NCBI GenBank assembly: GCA_963707905.1
Contig: CAVPSA010000016.1
Span: 186,001 to 250,000, forward strand
Origin: DASXKD01 sp963707905
Lineage (GTDB): Bacteria > Actinomycetota > Actinomycetes > Streptosporangiales > Streptosporangiaceae
Length of the DNA stretch: 64,000 nucleotides
Reading direction: 5' to 3'
Part shown: one piece after another, positions 43,351 through 51,659 of the stretch
Numbering within the stretch: the first letter of the stretch is position 1
Layout of the letters: every line of letters begins with the position of its first letter
Program-made: the position numbers and the translations under genes
Notes under the pieces: generated by a model
Seen by the model: the letters and a program-made list of their open reading frames with translations, nothing else
Database searches by the model: none
What the model was told of the DNA's origin: nothing

Positions 43351-43815
43351 GTGGCCATCGAGGTGCGCACCGAGCAGGCCCCGCCGCGTCGGCTCGCGGC
43401 GATCCGGAGCGTGATTACGCCGCAGGACCTGCGGCCGACCATCGGCCGGTCGCTCGGCATCATCTGGCCCGCAATCCGCGAGCAGGGCGTGCGTTTCGGG
43501 CACAACGTCTTTGTCTACCGTGATGGCGAGCCCGGGACTCTGATCGTCGAGATCGGCGTCGAGGTGCTCGGCGATTTCCCCGAGCGCGGCGAGATACGGA
43601 TCGTGCAGACGCCGCCGGGCGAGGTGGCCACGGCCACGTACTACGGCGACGACTACACGCAGATGGCCCCCGTCTACCAAGCCATCGACCAGTGGTGCGC
43701 CAGCAGCGGGCGGCGGCCCGCCGGGGTGAGCTGGGAGGTCTACGGCGATCCGGCCGAGGCCCCGGCGCAGACGCGGACCGACATCTACTTCCTGCTGGAG
43801 CCAGCGGCAGGCTGA
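43351..43815 (+). CDS. GyrI-like / AraC effector-binding domain protein
   Basis: 154 aa: a GyrI-like small-molecule binding fold (SHS2 type), stand-alone, no DNA-binding domain. It has the VFVYRDGE and TPPGEVATATYYGDDYTQM regions typical of these domains and ends TRTDIYFLLEP. Such proteins bind or hydrolyse hydrophobic cationic compounds. It is near a decayed drug exporter and a second MFS exporter, which fits a role in xenobiotic binding, but that is inference. Confidence 0.8.
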   Translation: MAIEVRTEQAPPRRLAAIRSVITPQDLRPTIGRSLGIIWPAIREQGVRFGHNVFVYRDGEPGTLIVEIGVEVLGDFPERGEIRIVQTPPGEVATATYYGDDYTQMAPVYQAIDQWCASSGRRPAGVSWEVYGDPAEAPAQTRTDIYFLLEPAAG

Positions 43816-43865
43816 CGCGCCGCCAAAGGCGGGTCGCCCGCACCCGCCCCGGTGGCCCCGCTGGG

Positions 43866-45791
43866 TCAGGCGCGCCCGGTGCGCTCCAGGGCGGCTTTCC
43901 CGGTGCTCTCCGGCTGCCCCGCGAGCTCCTGCTCCTCGTGCACGTAGCGGCCGCCGCGCAGCAGGGACACCCCGGAGGCGATGACGAGCAGGACGATCGC
44001 CATGACGAACACGATGTTCAGGCCGTGGTGGAACGGGCCGGAGATGAGCTGCGGGAAGAACACCTTGCCGGTGAGCAGCGCGACGTGGCTGGCGGGCAGG
44101 TGGGCCAGAATGCCGGTCGGGCCGAGCAGCTGGGCGACCGGGTTGTAGCCGAGGAAGGCGGCGAACAGGCTGCCGACCGGGGGCAGTGAGCCGATCTTGA
44201 ATGCGATGGCGTGCGGCACGCCCTGGGCGGCCAGGCCGTGGGTCAGCGTGCTTGGCAGGGTGGCGGCCAGCCCGGCGATCATCAGCGTGAAGAAGATCCC
44301 GATCGACAGCACGAAGCCGGAGTTCTGGAACGTGGCGAGCATGCCGGACGCGGCGCCGCGCTGCTTGGCCGGGACGCTGTTCATGATCCCGGCCGCGTTC
44401 GGCGCCGAGAACAGGCCCATGCCTGCGCCTGCCACGAAGATCAGCACGGCGAACTCCCAGTAGCTGAAGTCGGTGGGGATGAGCAGCAGCCCGGCGAACG
44501 CCAGCGCGGAGACCATTAGGCCGCCGGAGGCGAACCAGCGGGCCCCGTGCTTGTCCGACAGCCAGCCGGATATCGGCCCGGAGACGACGAACCCGCCGGT
44601 CAGCGGCAGCAGGAAGATGCCCGCCCACAGCGGGGTGTCTTTGAAGTCGTAGCCGTGCAACGGCAGCCAGATGCCCTGCAGCCAGATGATCAGCATGAAC
44701 TGCAGCCCGCCGCGGGCAATCGAGGCGAGCAGGGTGGCGCTGATCCCGGCCGCGAAGGCCCGGATCTTCATCAGGTGCAGGTCGAACATGGGCGCTGCGA
44801 CCCGCGTCTCGACGAAGCAGAACACCACCAGCATGGCGATGCCGCCGAATATGCCGCCAAGCACCAGCGGGCTGGTCCAGCCCATCGAGTGCCCGCCGTA
44901 GGGCAGCAGGCCGTAGGTGATGCCCACGAGCAGCGCGATCAGGCCGATCGCGAACGTGACGTTGCCGAGCCAGTCGATCCGGGCCGGGGTCCGGATCCCC
45001 ACCTCGCGCAGGCTCAGGTAGGACCAGATGGTGCCGATGATGCCGATCGGCACCGACACGATGAACACCAGCCGCCAGTCGACCGCGGCGAGGATGCCGC
45101 CGAGGATCAGCCCGATGAACATGCCGGAGATGCCGGCTACCTGGTTGATGCCCATCGCGGTGCCGCGCTGGTTGGAGGGGAACGCGTCGGTAAGGATCGC
45201 CGGGGCATTGGCCATCAGCATCGCCCCGCCGAATGCCTGGATCACCCGGAAGCCGATCAGCCACAGCGCACCGGACGGCCCGGTCAGCGGGTCGAACGGC
45301 AGGAACAGCGCGCCCAGCGCGAAGATCGCGAACCCGGCGTTGTACATCTTGACCCGGCCGTAGATGTCGCCGAGCCTGCCCAGCGTCACCACCAGCACGG
45401 CCGAGACGACCAGGTAACCCATCAGCATCCACAGCAGGTAGCTGACGTTGCCCGGGGTCAGCGGGTCGAGCTTGATGCCGCGGAAGATGGCGGGCAGCGA
45501 GATGATCACGATCGACGCGTTGACCGTGGCGGCCAGCATGCCCAGCGTCGTGTTGGACAGCGCCAGCCACTTGTAGTGCGTCCCGCGCAACCTCGCCGGG
45601 GTACCCCGGGGCGCGGTGGCGCCGTTCGGGGTGGCACCGCGCCCGGCACTGGCCGTCCCACCGTCGGGTGGCCCCCCGCCCTGAGCGGAGCCGTTGTGCC
45701 CGCCAGAGCCGCCTTGCCCGGGTACGTTCGCTTGGCCGTTCGCCGACTCGCTCACCTGCTGCGGATCTCCTCGCTCAGCATTAATTGCCAT
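43866..45791 (-). CDS. MFS transporter, DHA2 (EmrB/QacA) family
   Basis: 641 aa, about 14 helices, with a disordered Gly/Pro/Asn-rich N-terminal extension of about 65 residues. Motifs include NASIVIISLPAIF in helix 1, GRLGDIYGRVKMY after helix 2 and NQRGTAMGINQVAGISG in helix 5. Likely exporter of drugs or metabolites. I use the ATG at 45791, which lies inside an AT-rich palindrome (45791-45802); the leader is then very short or absent. A GTG 14 codons in is the alternative. Confidence 0.9.
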   Translation of the reverse strand: MAINAERGDPQQVSESANGQANVPGQGGSGGHNGSAQGGGPPDGGTASAGRGATPNGATAPRGTPARLRGTHYKWLALSNTTLGMLAATVNASIVIISLPAIFRGIKLDPLTPGNVSYLLWMLMGYLVVSAVLVVTLGRLGDIYGRVKMYNAGFAIFALGALFLPFDPLTGPSGALWLIGFRVIQAFGGAMLMANAPAILTDAFPSNQRGTAMGINQVAGISGMFIGLILGGILAAVDWRLVFIVSVPIGIIGTIWSYLSLREVGIRTPARIDWLGNVTFAIGLIALLVGITYGLLPYGGHSMGWTSPLVLGGIFGGIAMLVVFCFVETRVAAPMFDLHLMKIRAFAAGISATLLASIARGGLQFMLIIWLQGIWLPLHGYDFKDTPLWAGIFLLPLTGGFVVSGPISGWLSDKHGARWFASGGLMVSALAFAGLLLIPTDFSYWEFAVLIFVAGAGMGLFSAPNAAGIMNSVPAKQRGAASGMLATFQNSGFVLSIGIFFTLMIAGLAATLPSTLTHGLAAQGVPHAIAFKIGSLPPVGSLFAAFLGYNPVAQLLGPTGILAHLPASHVALLTGKVFFPQLISGPFHHGLNIVFVMAIVLLVIASGVSLLRGGRYVHEEQELAGQPESTGKAALERTGRA

Positions 45792-45802
45792 TAGCAAACT
45801 AA
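45791..45802. promoter_or_regulatory. TTAG-CAAA-CTAA palindrome at the MFS start
   Basis: A 4+4 bp inverted repeat, overlapping the start codon, in a short AT-rich stretch that resembles operators of MarR-type regulators. Binding here would block transcription or translation initiation. Confidence 0.4.
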
Positions 45803-46211
45803 CAGAGAAAGAGGACTGTACCCAACGTTAATCCAGGTCCGCCAGGCTGGGCAGAGGGCTGCGGTCGCCCAACCTAGCCGAAGCCGGGCTGATCGGGACA
45901 GGGACCGGGTTTCCGGGCACCGCCGCCCGGGCACCGCCTGCCGGGCACCGGGACAGGCCATGGCGGATGATCACCAGCGGCCAGCGCGGGCCGGACCGCC
46001 TGGATGCGCTCCCGCTGAGCGGTGTACCACCGTTCACGGCCACCGGGCCTGCGGGAACGCCAGCGCGCCCCGCGCCCGCGGCGGAAGCGATGCCCGCGCC
46101 CGCGATGGAAGCCAAGCCCGTGCCCGGAGCGGAAGCGAGGCCCGGCCCGGCGCGGCCCGTGCCTGCCCAAGAGAGGTGACGGCGCTGGCCAGCGGCAGAT
46201 AGTTTCATCAG
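45803..46211. other. Intergenic region with an uncertain Pro/Ala-rich ORF
   Basis: A GC-rich frame at 45967-46179 (ATG, 70 codons, ends PVPAQER) is open back to 45832 and repeats the units PAPAAEAMPAPAMEA. Its third positions are strongly GC, but it has no ribosome-binding site and low complexity. I cannot tell a real small protein from a remnant. Otherwise nothing is seen except the MFS promoter. Confidence 0.4.
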
Positions 46212-46826
46212 GTGAGCCCGGCACGCAAACCCAGCGATCTGCGCGCCTCCGACGACGACAGGGAACGCGTCGTGGAGGTGCTTGCGACGGCGGTGGGGGA
46301 CGGGCGGCTCACCCTTGAGGAGCATTCCCACCGGGTACAGCGCGCCTACCAGGCGCGGACCCTCGGCGAGCTGGCCACGCTGACGACCGACCTGGTGCCG
46401 GCTGCTGGCCAGCCGCTCCAGTTGGACGACTCCCGGACGATCACCGCGTTCTTCGCCACCGTGAAGCGGGATGGGCGCTGGGTGGTGCCGGACCGGCTCA
46501 CCGTGACGGGCGTGGGCGGTCAGGTGATCCTGGACATGCGCGAGGCGCTGCTCCAGGGCATGCACACCGTCCTGAACGTCACCCTGGTCGGGGGCCAGTT
46601 GCACCTGGTCGTGCCGGAGCGGGTCCAGGTCACGATCACCAATTCCCGGCAGCCGGGCCGGGTCCGGCCGGATCTGGCCACCCGCCAGGCGCCGACGCCG
46701 CCCGGATCGCCGCTGATCGAGGTCCGGTCGTTCACCGTCGCGGGCCGGGTACATGTGCACGCCCCGCGCCGGGGCGGCGCGCGGTGGCGCGACAGGTTCG
46801 CCCGGCGGGGCCCGGGGCCGCGCTGA
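46212..46826 (+). CDS. DUF1707 domain protein
   Basis: 204 aa. The N-terminal DUF1707 domain (DLRASDDDRERVVEVLATAV, then GRLTLEEHSHRVQRAYQART) is followed by a LiaF-like beta region (about 80-150; DRLTVTGVGGQVILDM). Common in actinobacteria; suggested to act at the envelope or in gene control, but no activity is established. GTG start at 46212. No membrane segment. Confidence 0.85.
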   Translation: MSPARKPSDLRASDDDRERVVEVLATAVGDGRLTLEEHSHRVQRAYQARTLGELATLTTDLVPAAGQPLQLDDSRTITAFFATVKRDGRWVVPDRLTVTGVGGQVILDMREALLQGMHTVLNVTLVGGQLHLVVPERVQVTITNSRQPGRVRPDLATRQAPTPPGSPLIEVRSFTVAGRVHVHAPRRGGARWRDRFARRGPGPR

Positions 46827-46846
46827 CCAGGACACCAGGCCCCCTC

Positions 46847-47641
46847 ATGCCGGTCACACCTTCCCCGGATTCCCGGTCCGCCATTGTCACCAGGCTGCGG
46901 TCCGCCGGTTGCGTGTTCGCCGAGGACGAGGCGGAGCTGCTCATCTCCGCGGCCGCCACGCCGGCGGAACTCACTGCCATGGTGGACCGGCGGGCATCCG
47001 GCCTGCCGCTGGAACAGGTCGTCGGCTGGGCGGACTTCTGCGGCCTGCGGATAGCCGTGGATCCCGGCGTCTTCGTGCCCCGCCGGCGCACCGAGTTCCT
47101 GATCCGCCAGGCAATTGGGCTCGCCCCGCCGCGCCCGGTGATCGTGGACCTGTGCTGCGGTTCCGGCGCGGTGGGCGCCGCGCTCGCCGCCGCGCTGGAC
47201 CCCGCCGAGCTGCACGCTGCGGACATCGACCCCGCCGCGGTGCGCTGCGCCCGCCGCAACCTCGCCGCGGCCGGCGGCCACGTCCACTCCGGCGACCTCT
47301 TCGAGGCACTGCCCGCCGCGCTGCGCGGCCGCGTCGACATCCTGGCCGCCAACGTGCCGTACGTGCCCACCGGGGAGGTCGGGCTGCTGCCGGCCGAGGC
47401 GCGGCTGCACGAGCCACGGGTCGCGCTGGATGGCGGCGGCGACGGCCTGGACGTCCTGCGCCGGGTGGCCGCTCAGGCTTCGCTGTGGCTGGCCCCCGGC
47501 GGCAGCCTGCTGGTCGAGATCAGCGAACGTCAGGAATCTGATGCATGCGATACGGCCCGGCGTGGTGGCCTGGTCCCACGGGTGGCGCGGTCTGCCGAGC
47601 TAGCCGTCACAGTGCTGATCGCCAGCAGGTACACCGGATAA
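46847..47641 (+). CDS. PrmC-like protein N5-glutamine methyltransferase
   Basis: 264 aa SAM-dependent methyltransferase. Features: a small helical N-terminus, VPRRRTEFL, the SAM motif IVDLCCGSGAVGAAL, acidic ADIDPAA, and catalytic NVPYVPT, the form of the NPPY motif that binds a glutamine side chain. True PrmC modifies release factors. This NVPY form is typical of a second actinobacterial group whose target is not known. ATG at 46847 chosen. 20 nt after the DUF1707 gene, so possibly cotranscribed. Confidence 0.85.
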   Translation: MPVTPSPDSRSAIVTRLRSAGCVFAEDEAELLISAAATPAELTAMVDRRASGLPLEQVVGWADFCGLRIAVDPGVFVPRRRTEFLIRQAIGLAPPRPVIVDLCCGSGAVGAALAAALDPAELHAADIDPAAVRCARRNLAAAGGHVHSGDLFEALPAALRGRVDILAANVPYVPTGEVGLLPAEARLHEPRVALDGGGDGLDVLRRVAAQASLWLAPGGSLLVEISERQESDACDTARRGGLVPRVARSAELAVTVLIASRYTG

Positions 47642-47655
47642 CGCCGCCGGGGCGG

Positions 47656-49932
47656 TCAACCGCAGCCGGTCCGGTGTGTCGCATAGATGATCACCGACGG
47701 ATTCTCGAACGCCTGCTGGTAGTGCGCCGGGTCGGCGGCGAACGCGGGCAGGTCGGCGCCGTTCCCGACCCGGTACAGCACGACGTAACGCACGTCCTGC
47801 CGGACCAGGATGTTCGCGGACTGGCAGCTTTGCGGGTGCAGCAGCACCTCTTGCGAATCGAGCAGCGGGGTCTTGCCCGCCGTGGGCAGGGAACGCGGGT
47901 GGGCGATCCGGAACGGGCTGTAGGACTGCAGGCCCGTGTAGCCGCCCATGGCCAGGACGGCCCGGTTGGTGACCCCTGCGTTCATGTACGGCGTCGAGAT
48001 GATCGTGCCCCCGGTATTGTGCTGCGCCAGCCACTGGCCTGCCGCGGCGACCCGGTGGGTGAGCAGTTCGCCCGCGGACCGGTCGCTCGTGTTCACCGCG
48101 TGGCCCGTCTGGGCGAGGAGCATCACCGCGGCCAGGATGCAGGCCGTCGCGGCGGCAACGGCGGGCACCGTCCGCGACGCGGCCCCGCGGATCGGCAGTG
48201 AACGGACGATCAGCCCGATGCCAAAGGCCGCCATGACCGACAGGGGCGCGCCGAGGTCGCGCTCGAACCGCTGCGGGAACCCGTCCAGCGACGTCCGGCT
48301 GCCCAGGTACATCACGACGCACCAGGCGACGACGGTCGCCGCGGCGAGCACCTGGGCCGGGCGGCGCAGCCAGCGCAGGCTCGCCGCGAGCGCGGCGACC
48401 CCGAGTATGCCGAACCACACGATCGGCGGCCCGAGTTCCTTGAGCAAGGCTCCCTGGGAGGCGGGGGCCTGGCTGCCGAGCACGATGGACACCGCGCCGC
48501 CGGTGGAGGACTTGCCGCCGAGGATTCCGCCAGGGTTGTAGACGTAGATCGCATAGCAGGCCGCCAGCACCGCCACCCCGGCCAGCGCCAGCAGCAGCGC
48601 CCGGGTCTCCCGGCGGTGCCGCCCGTGCAGCAGGTACGGCAGGCAGATCAGCGCCACCAGGACGAACAGCACCGCCGCATACAGGGTGGCGACCGAGTGG
48701 TAGAACACCGCGGCGGCGCCCACCACGGCCACCAGCACGGCAGAGCGCACCGTCGGTGCCTCGTAGACCGTGATCAGCGCCGCGACGGTCATCACCAGCA
48801 GGAAGAAGGCGGAGATGAGGTCGGGATAGCGGCCCCCGGCGAAGCCGTTGAACGCGCCGGTCAGCACCAGCCCGGACAGCGCCGCCGCGCCGAGCCCGTA
48901 CTCCCAGCCCCACAGCCGGGTAGCCAGTGCGTAGGCGCCGAGCGCGGTGACCACGAGCAGCATCGGGGCCAGCACCGGGAACAGCGCCAGCGGGGTGAGG
49001 CCCGCGAACCTGCAGACGACCGCGGTGAGCGCGGAGAATCCGGGCGGATAGATCAGGTAACCGGGGTACTGGCCGTGCGCGAGCATCTGCTCGGCCATGA
49101 CCGCGTGCGAGAACTGGTCCCCGCCGCTGACGTAGGGCCACTCGAAACGGACCACGCCGGAGTAGACACGGCACGCGGTCAGCACCAGGATCACGGCAAG
49201 GCCGCCGTCCCGCACCACCGGCAGCGGCAGGCCGAACGGCCGCGGGCCCGGCGCGGGCCCGGTGGTGGCCGCCGCGGCCTGCGCCTTTGCCGGGGCTGGC
49301 TGGGCCCGTGGCGGGGACTCCGGGGAGGGCTCGCGGTGCCCGGCCGCGCCGGATTCGGATCCCGGCGGGCCCGAGGCGGCCGACACCGGGGACGCCGGCT
49401 CCGGCGCGGCCGGTGGCGCCGACAGGAACCCGGTTGCCCCCGGGGACGGTGCCGGTGGGGATTCCGCGGGCTCGGCGGGGCGATGCCACGCCATCAGGGC
49501 ACCACCGGCGATAAGCGCGACCGCGATGACCGCGAGCACCAGGACCGGTGGGCGGCGGGCCGGCATCATCAGCAGGCCGAGGGCGATCGCGACGGCGACC
49601 AGGCCGAGAACCCGCGGGTCTCTGGTCGGTTCCGGCATCCGCAGCACCGGGGCCGCCGGCCCCGGTGCCGGGCCCCTGAGCCGGTAGACGAGCAGGCCCG
49701 AGCCGAACACGATGAGCACCGACGCCAGCGCCACCCAGAGCGCGATGCCGCCGCGGGTGACCCTGGCGAGGATCACCGCGACGGTCGGCACCGACGCCAT
49801 CGAAATCCCGGTGGACCAGGCCAGCCGCTCACCCAGCCCACTGGTCGGCCGCAGCACCGCGGCCCAGAAGTACCCGGGCAGCACGGCCCCGGCCGCTCCG
49901 GCCAGCAGCGCGCGGATCAGGTCCGCTACCAC
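47656..49932 (-). CDS. Large multi-pass membrane protein (DUF6541-like)
   Basis: About 758 aa with a dozen or more helices. Between the first helices and the rest is a Pro/Ser/Ala-rich insertion (about 150-230). Conserved-looking segments are EWPYVSGGDQFSHAVMAEQM, LIYPPGFSAL, and a soluble end (NTGGTIISTPYMNAGVTNR). It resembles actinobacterial DUF6541 proteins, probably GT-C-like enzymes of the envelope. I prefer the GTG at 49932, where similarity starts; another GTG at 49995 is possible. It is convergent with the PrmC-like gene. Confidence 0.65.
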   Translation of the reverse strand: MVADLIRALLAGAAGAVLPGYFWAAVLRPTSGLGERLAWSTGISMASVPTVAVILARVTRGGIALWVALASVLIVFGSGLLVYRLRGPAPGPAAPVLRMPEPTRDPRVLGLVAVAIALGLLMMPARRPPVLVLAVIAVALIAGGALMAWHRPAEPAESPPAPSPGATGFLSAPPAAPEPASPVSAASGPPGSESGAAGHREPSPESPPRAQPAPAKAQAAAATTGPAPGPRPFGLPLPVVRDGGLAVILVLTACRVYSGVVRFEWPYVSGGDQFSHAVMAEQMLAHGQYPGYLIYPPGFSALTAVVCRFAGLTPLALFPVLAPMLLVVTALGAYALATRLWGWEYGLGAAALSGLVLTGAFNGFAGGRYPDLISAFFLLVMTVAALITVYEAPTVRSAVLVAVVGAAAVFYHSVATLYAAVLFVLVALICLPYLLHGRHRRETRALLLALAGVAVLAACYAIYVYNPGGILGGKSSTGGAVSIVLGSQAPASQGALLKELGPPIVWFGILGVAALAASLRWLRRPAQVLAAATVVAWCVVMYLGSRTSLDGFPQRFERDLGAPLSVMAAFGIGLIVRSLPIRGAASRTVPAVAAATACILAAVMLLAQTGHAVNTSDRSAGELLTHRVAAAGQWLAQHNTGGTIISTPYMNAGVTNRAVLAMGGYTGLQSYSPFRIAHPRSLPTAGKTPLLDSQEVLLHPQSCQSANILVRQDVRYVVLYRVGNGADLPAFAADPAHYQQAFENPSVIIYATHRTGCG

Positions 49933-50287
49933 GAAACACCGCCGAACATTGAGTCGGGCGCCGGGCACGCGCCGGGCCCGGCAACCGATGAGCACCGAAG
50001 AAGACGCACCGTACCTTATGCGGTCAAGCTTGCGCCGGGAGCGCTTTTACCTCCCCCTTTGCGCACCCGCGCCGCGCGCCGCCGCGCCACGCTGCGCATC
50101 TGCCCTCCACCCACCGCTCGCCAGTCCCACCCGCCTCGCCCGCCACTTCGCACCCGTCCCAGCCCGCCGCTCGTGACGCTCGCGGCCATGAATGTGAATC
50201 TGGGGGGCAAAGAGCAACACCAAACTCACATTCATGACCACCGTAGGAGCCCCCGAGCGAGGGCTTGGGCCGGCGGTCGGCGGTGGG
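49933..50287. other. Intergenic region with inverted ATGAATGTGAG repeat
   Basis: No gene supported. It contains a palindrome at 50187-50236 that lies 52 nt past the glpX stop and may end its transcription, and the promoter for the membrane protein. Confidence 0.6.
50187..50236. repeat. Paired (inverted) ATGAATGTGAG repeat
   Basis: Left arm CATGAATGTGAATCTGG (50187-50203), right arm AACACCAAACTCACATTCAT (50216-50235) plus G. The reverse complement of the right arm matches the left, and both match the single copies at 23587 and 27026. Could be a terminator or the ends of a tiny mobile element. Confidence 0.65.
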
Positions 50288-51352
50288 TCAGTCGGCGGTG
50301 TCGAAGTTGACCGAACTGTAGGCGCGCAGCTTCCAGAGCTGGTGTTCGCTGGTGATGGTCCGGATCGTGCCCGAGCGTGCCCGCATCACCAGGGAATGCG
50401 ACATGGCGCCGCCGGCCCGGTACCTGACCCCGGCGAGCAGTTCCCCGTCGGTGATCCCGGTGGCGGCGAAGAACGCGTCCTCGGAGGCGACCAGGTCGTC
50501 GGTGGTCAGCACCCGGGCCAGGTCGTGCCCGGCGTCGAGGGCCCGCTTCCGCTCGGCCTCGTCGCGCGGGGCGAGCCGGCCCTGGATAATCCCGCCCAGG
50601 CATTTGATGGCGCAGGCGGCGATGATGCCCTCCGGCGTGCCGCCGATGCCGAGCAGCAGGTCAACCCCGGTACCGTCGCGTGCTGCCATGATCGCTCCGG
50701 CCACGTCGCCGTCGGTGATGAGCTGGATCCGCGCTCCCGCCGCGCGGACCTCGGAAACAAGGCCCGCGTGCCGCGGCCGGTCCAGGATGACCACGGTCAC
50801 GTCCTGCGGCGCGCAGCCCTTGGCCTTGGCGACCTTGCCGATGTTGTGCGCGACCGGCGCCTCGATGTCCACCACGTCCGCTGCGGCCGGCCCGGTGACC
50901 AGCTTGGACATGTAGAAGACCGCGGACGGGTCATACATCGAGCCACGCGCGCTCACGGCGAGCACCGAGATCGCGTTCGGCATCCCGTTGGCAGTCAGCC
51001 GGGTGCCGTCGATCGGATCCACCGCGACGTCGCAGGCGGGGCCGCTGCCGTCCCCTACCTCCTCGCCGTTGTAGAGCATCGGGGCGCGGTCCTTCTCGCC
51101 CTCGCCGATCACCACCACGCCCTTCATCGAGACCGTGTTGATGAGTGTGCGCATCGCGTGCACCGCGGCGCCGTCGGCACCGTTCTTGTCGCCCCGCCCC
51201 ACCCACCGGGCGGCGGCCATGGCGCCGGCCTCGGTCACCCTGACGAGTTCCATGGCGAGGTTGCGGTCCGGCGCCTGCCGGGGCTGCTTCGGGGGCTCGC
51301 TTACCGTGACCCCCGGCTCGCCTGGGATGCCGTCGGTCTCGTGATCTGCCAT
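50288..51352 (-). CDS. glpX: Class II fructose-1,6-bisphosphatase
   Basis: Removes the 1-phosphate of fructose-1,6-bisphosphate in gluconeogenesis; the usual FBPase of actinobacteria. 354 aa with the metal/catalytic motifs GEGEKDRAPMLYNGEEVGDG, VDPIDGTRL, LITDGDVAGAI and LLLGIGGTPEG. An N-terminal extension of about 30 residues precedes the conserved core. It is on the same strand as xseB and xseA and 29 nt after xseB, so probably cotranscribed. Confidence 0.95.
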   Translation of the reverse strand: MADHETDGIPGEPGVTVSEPPKQPRQAPDRNLAMELVRVTEAGAMAAARWVGRGDKNGADGAAVHAMRTLINTVSMKGVVVIGEGEKDRAPMLYNGEEVGDGSGPACDVAVDPIDGTRLTANGMPNAISVLAVSARGSMYDPSAVFYMSKLVTGPAAADVVDIEAPVAHNIGKVAKAKGCAPQDVTVVILDRPRHAGLVSEVRAAGARIQLITDGDVAGAIMAARDGTGVDLLLGIGGTPEGIIAACAIKCLGGIIQGRLAPRDEAERKRALDAGHDLARVLTTDDLVASEDAFFAATGITDGELLAGVRYRAGGAMSHSLVMRARSGTIRTITSEHQLWKLRAYSSVNFDTAD

Positions 51353-51381
51353 GGCCGGCGCCTTCCGTCAGAAACGAACAC

Positions 51382-51612
51382 TCAGAACGGTGCGGCTGGC
51401 TCGCCCGGCCCCGCCTCGTCGGCCGATGCCGCGGTCAGCCGGGCCCTGGCGCCTTCGAGCCACTCCGAGCAGATGGTGGCGAGCCGCTCACCCTGTTCCC
51501 AGAGTTCCAGGGACTCCTCCAGGGTGAGTCCCCCGCTTTCAAGCCGCCGGACCACGTCGGCGAGCTGATCGCGCGCCGTCTCGTAAGGGACCGGGGAAGC
51601 AGCCTCCGTCAC
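51382..51612 (-). CDS. xseB: Exodeoxyribonuclease VII small subunit
   Basis: 76 aa, the size expected. The three-helix bundle has the family signature YETARDQLADVVRRLESGGL followed by TLEESLELWEQGERLA. It binds XseA to make the single-strand DNA exonuclease that trims damaged ends. Located between xseA (47 nt upstream) and glpX. Confidence 0.93.
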   Translation of the reverse strand: MTEAASPVPYETARDQLADVVRRLESGGLTLEESLELWEQGERLATICSEWLEGARARLTAASADEAGPGEPAAPF

Positions 51613-51659
51613 TGTGCCAACCTAGCCGGCGGTGCCCCGGCCGGGCCTGAAGCTGAAGG

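Noticed and set aside
42337..45570. 1077-codon minus-strand frame
   Set aside because: An out-of-frame reading of the MFS gene and the ABC pseudogene; Arg/Ala/Gly/Pro-rich and low in hydrophobic core residues.
45828..46835. 335-codon minus-strand frame
   Set aside because: Shadow of the DUF1707 gene with a Pro/Arg-rich product.
49989..50310. Extension of a 564-codon plus-strand frame (48616-50310)
   Set aside because: Antisense of the large membrane protein gene; no coding style and no start signal.
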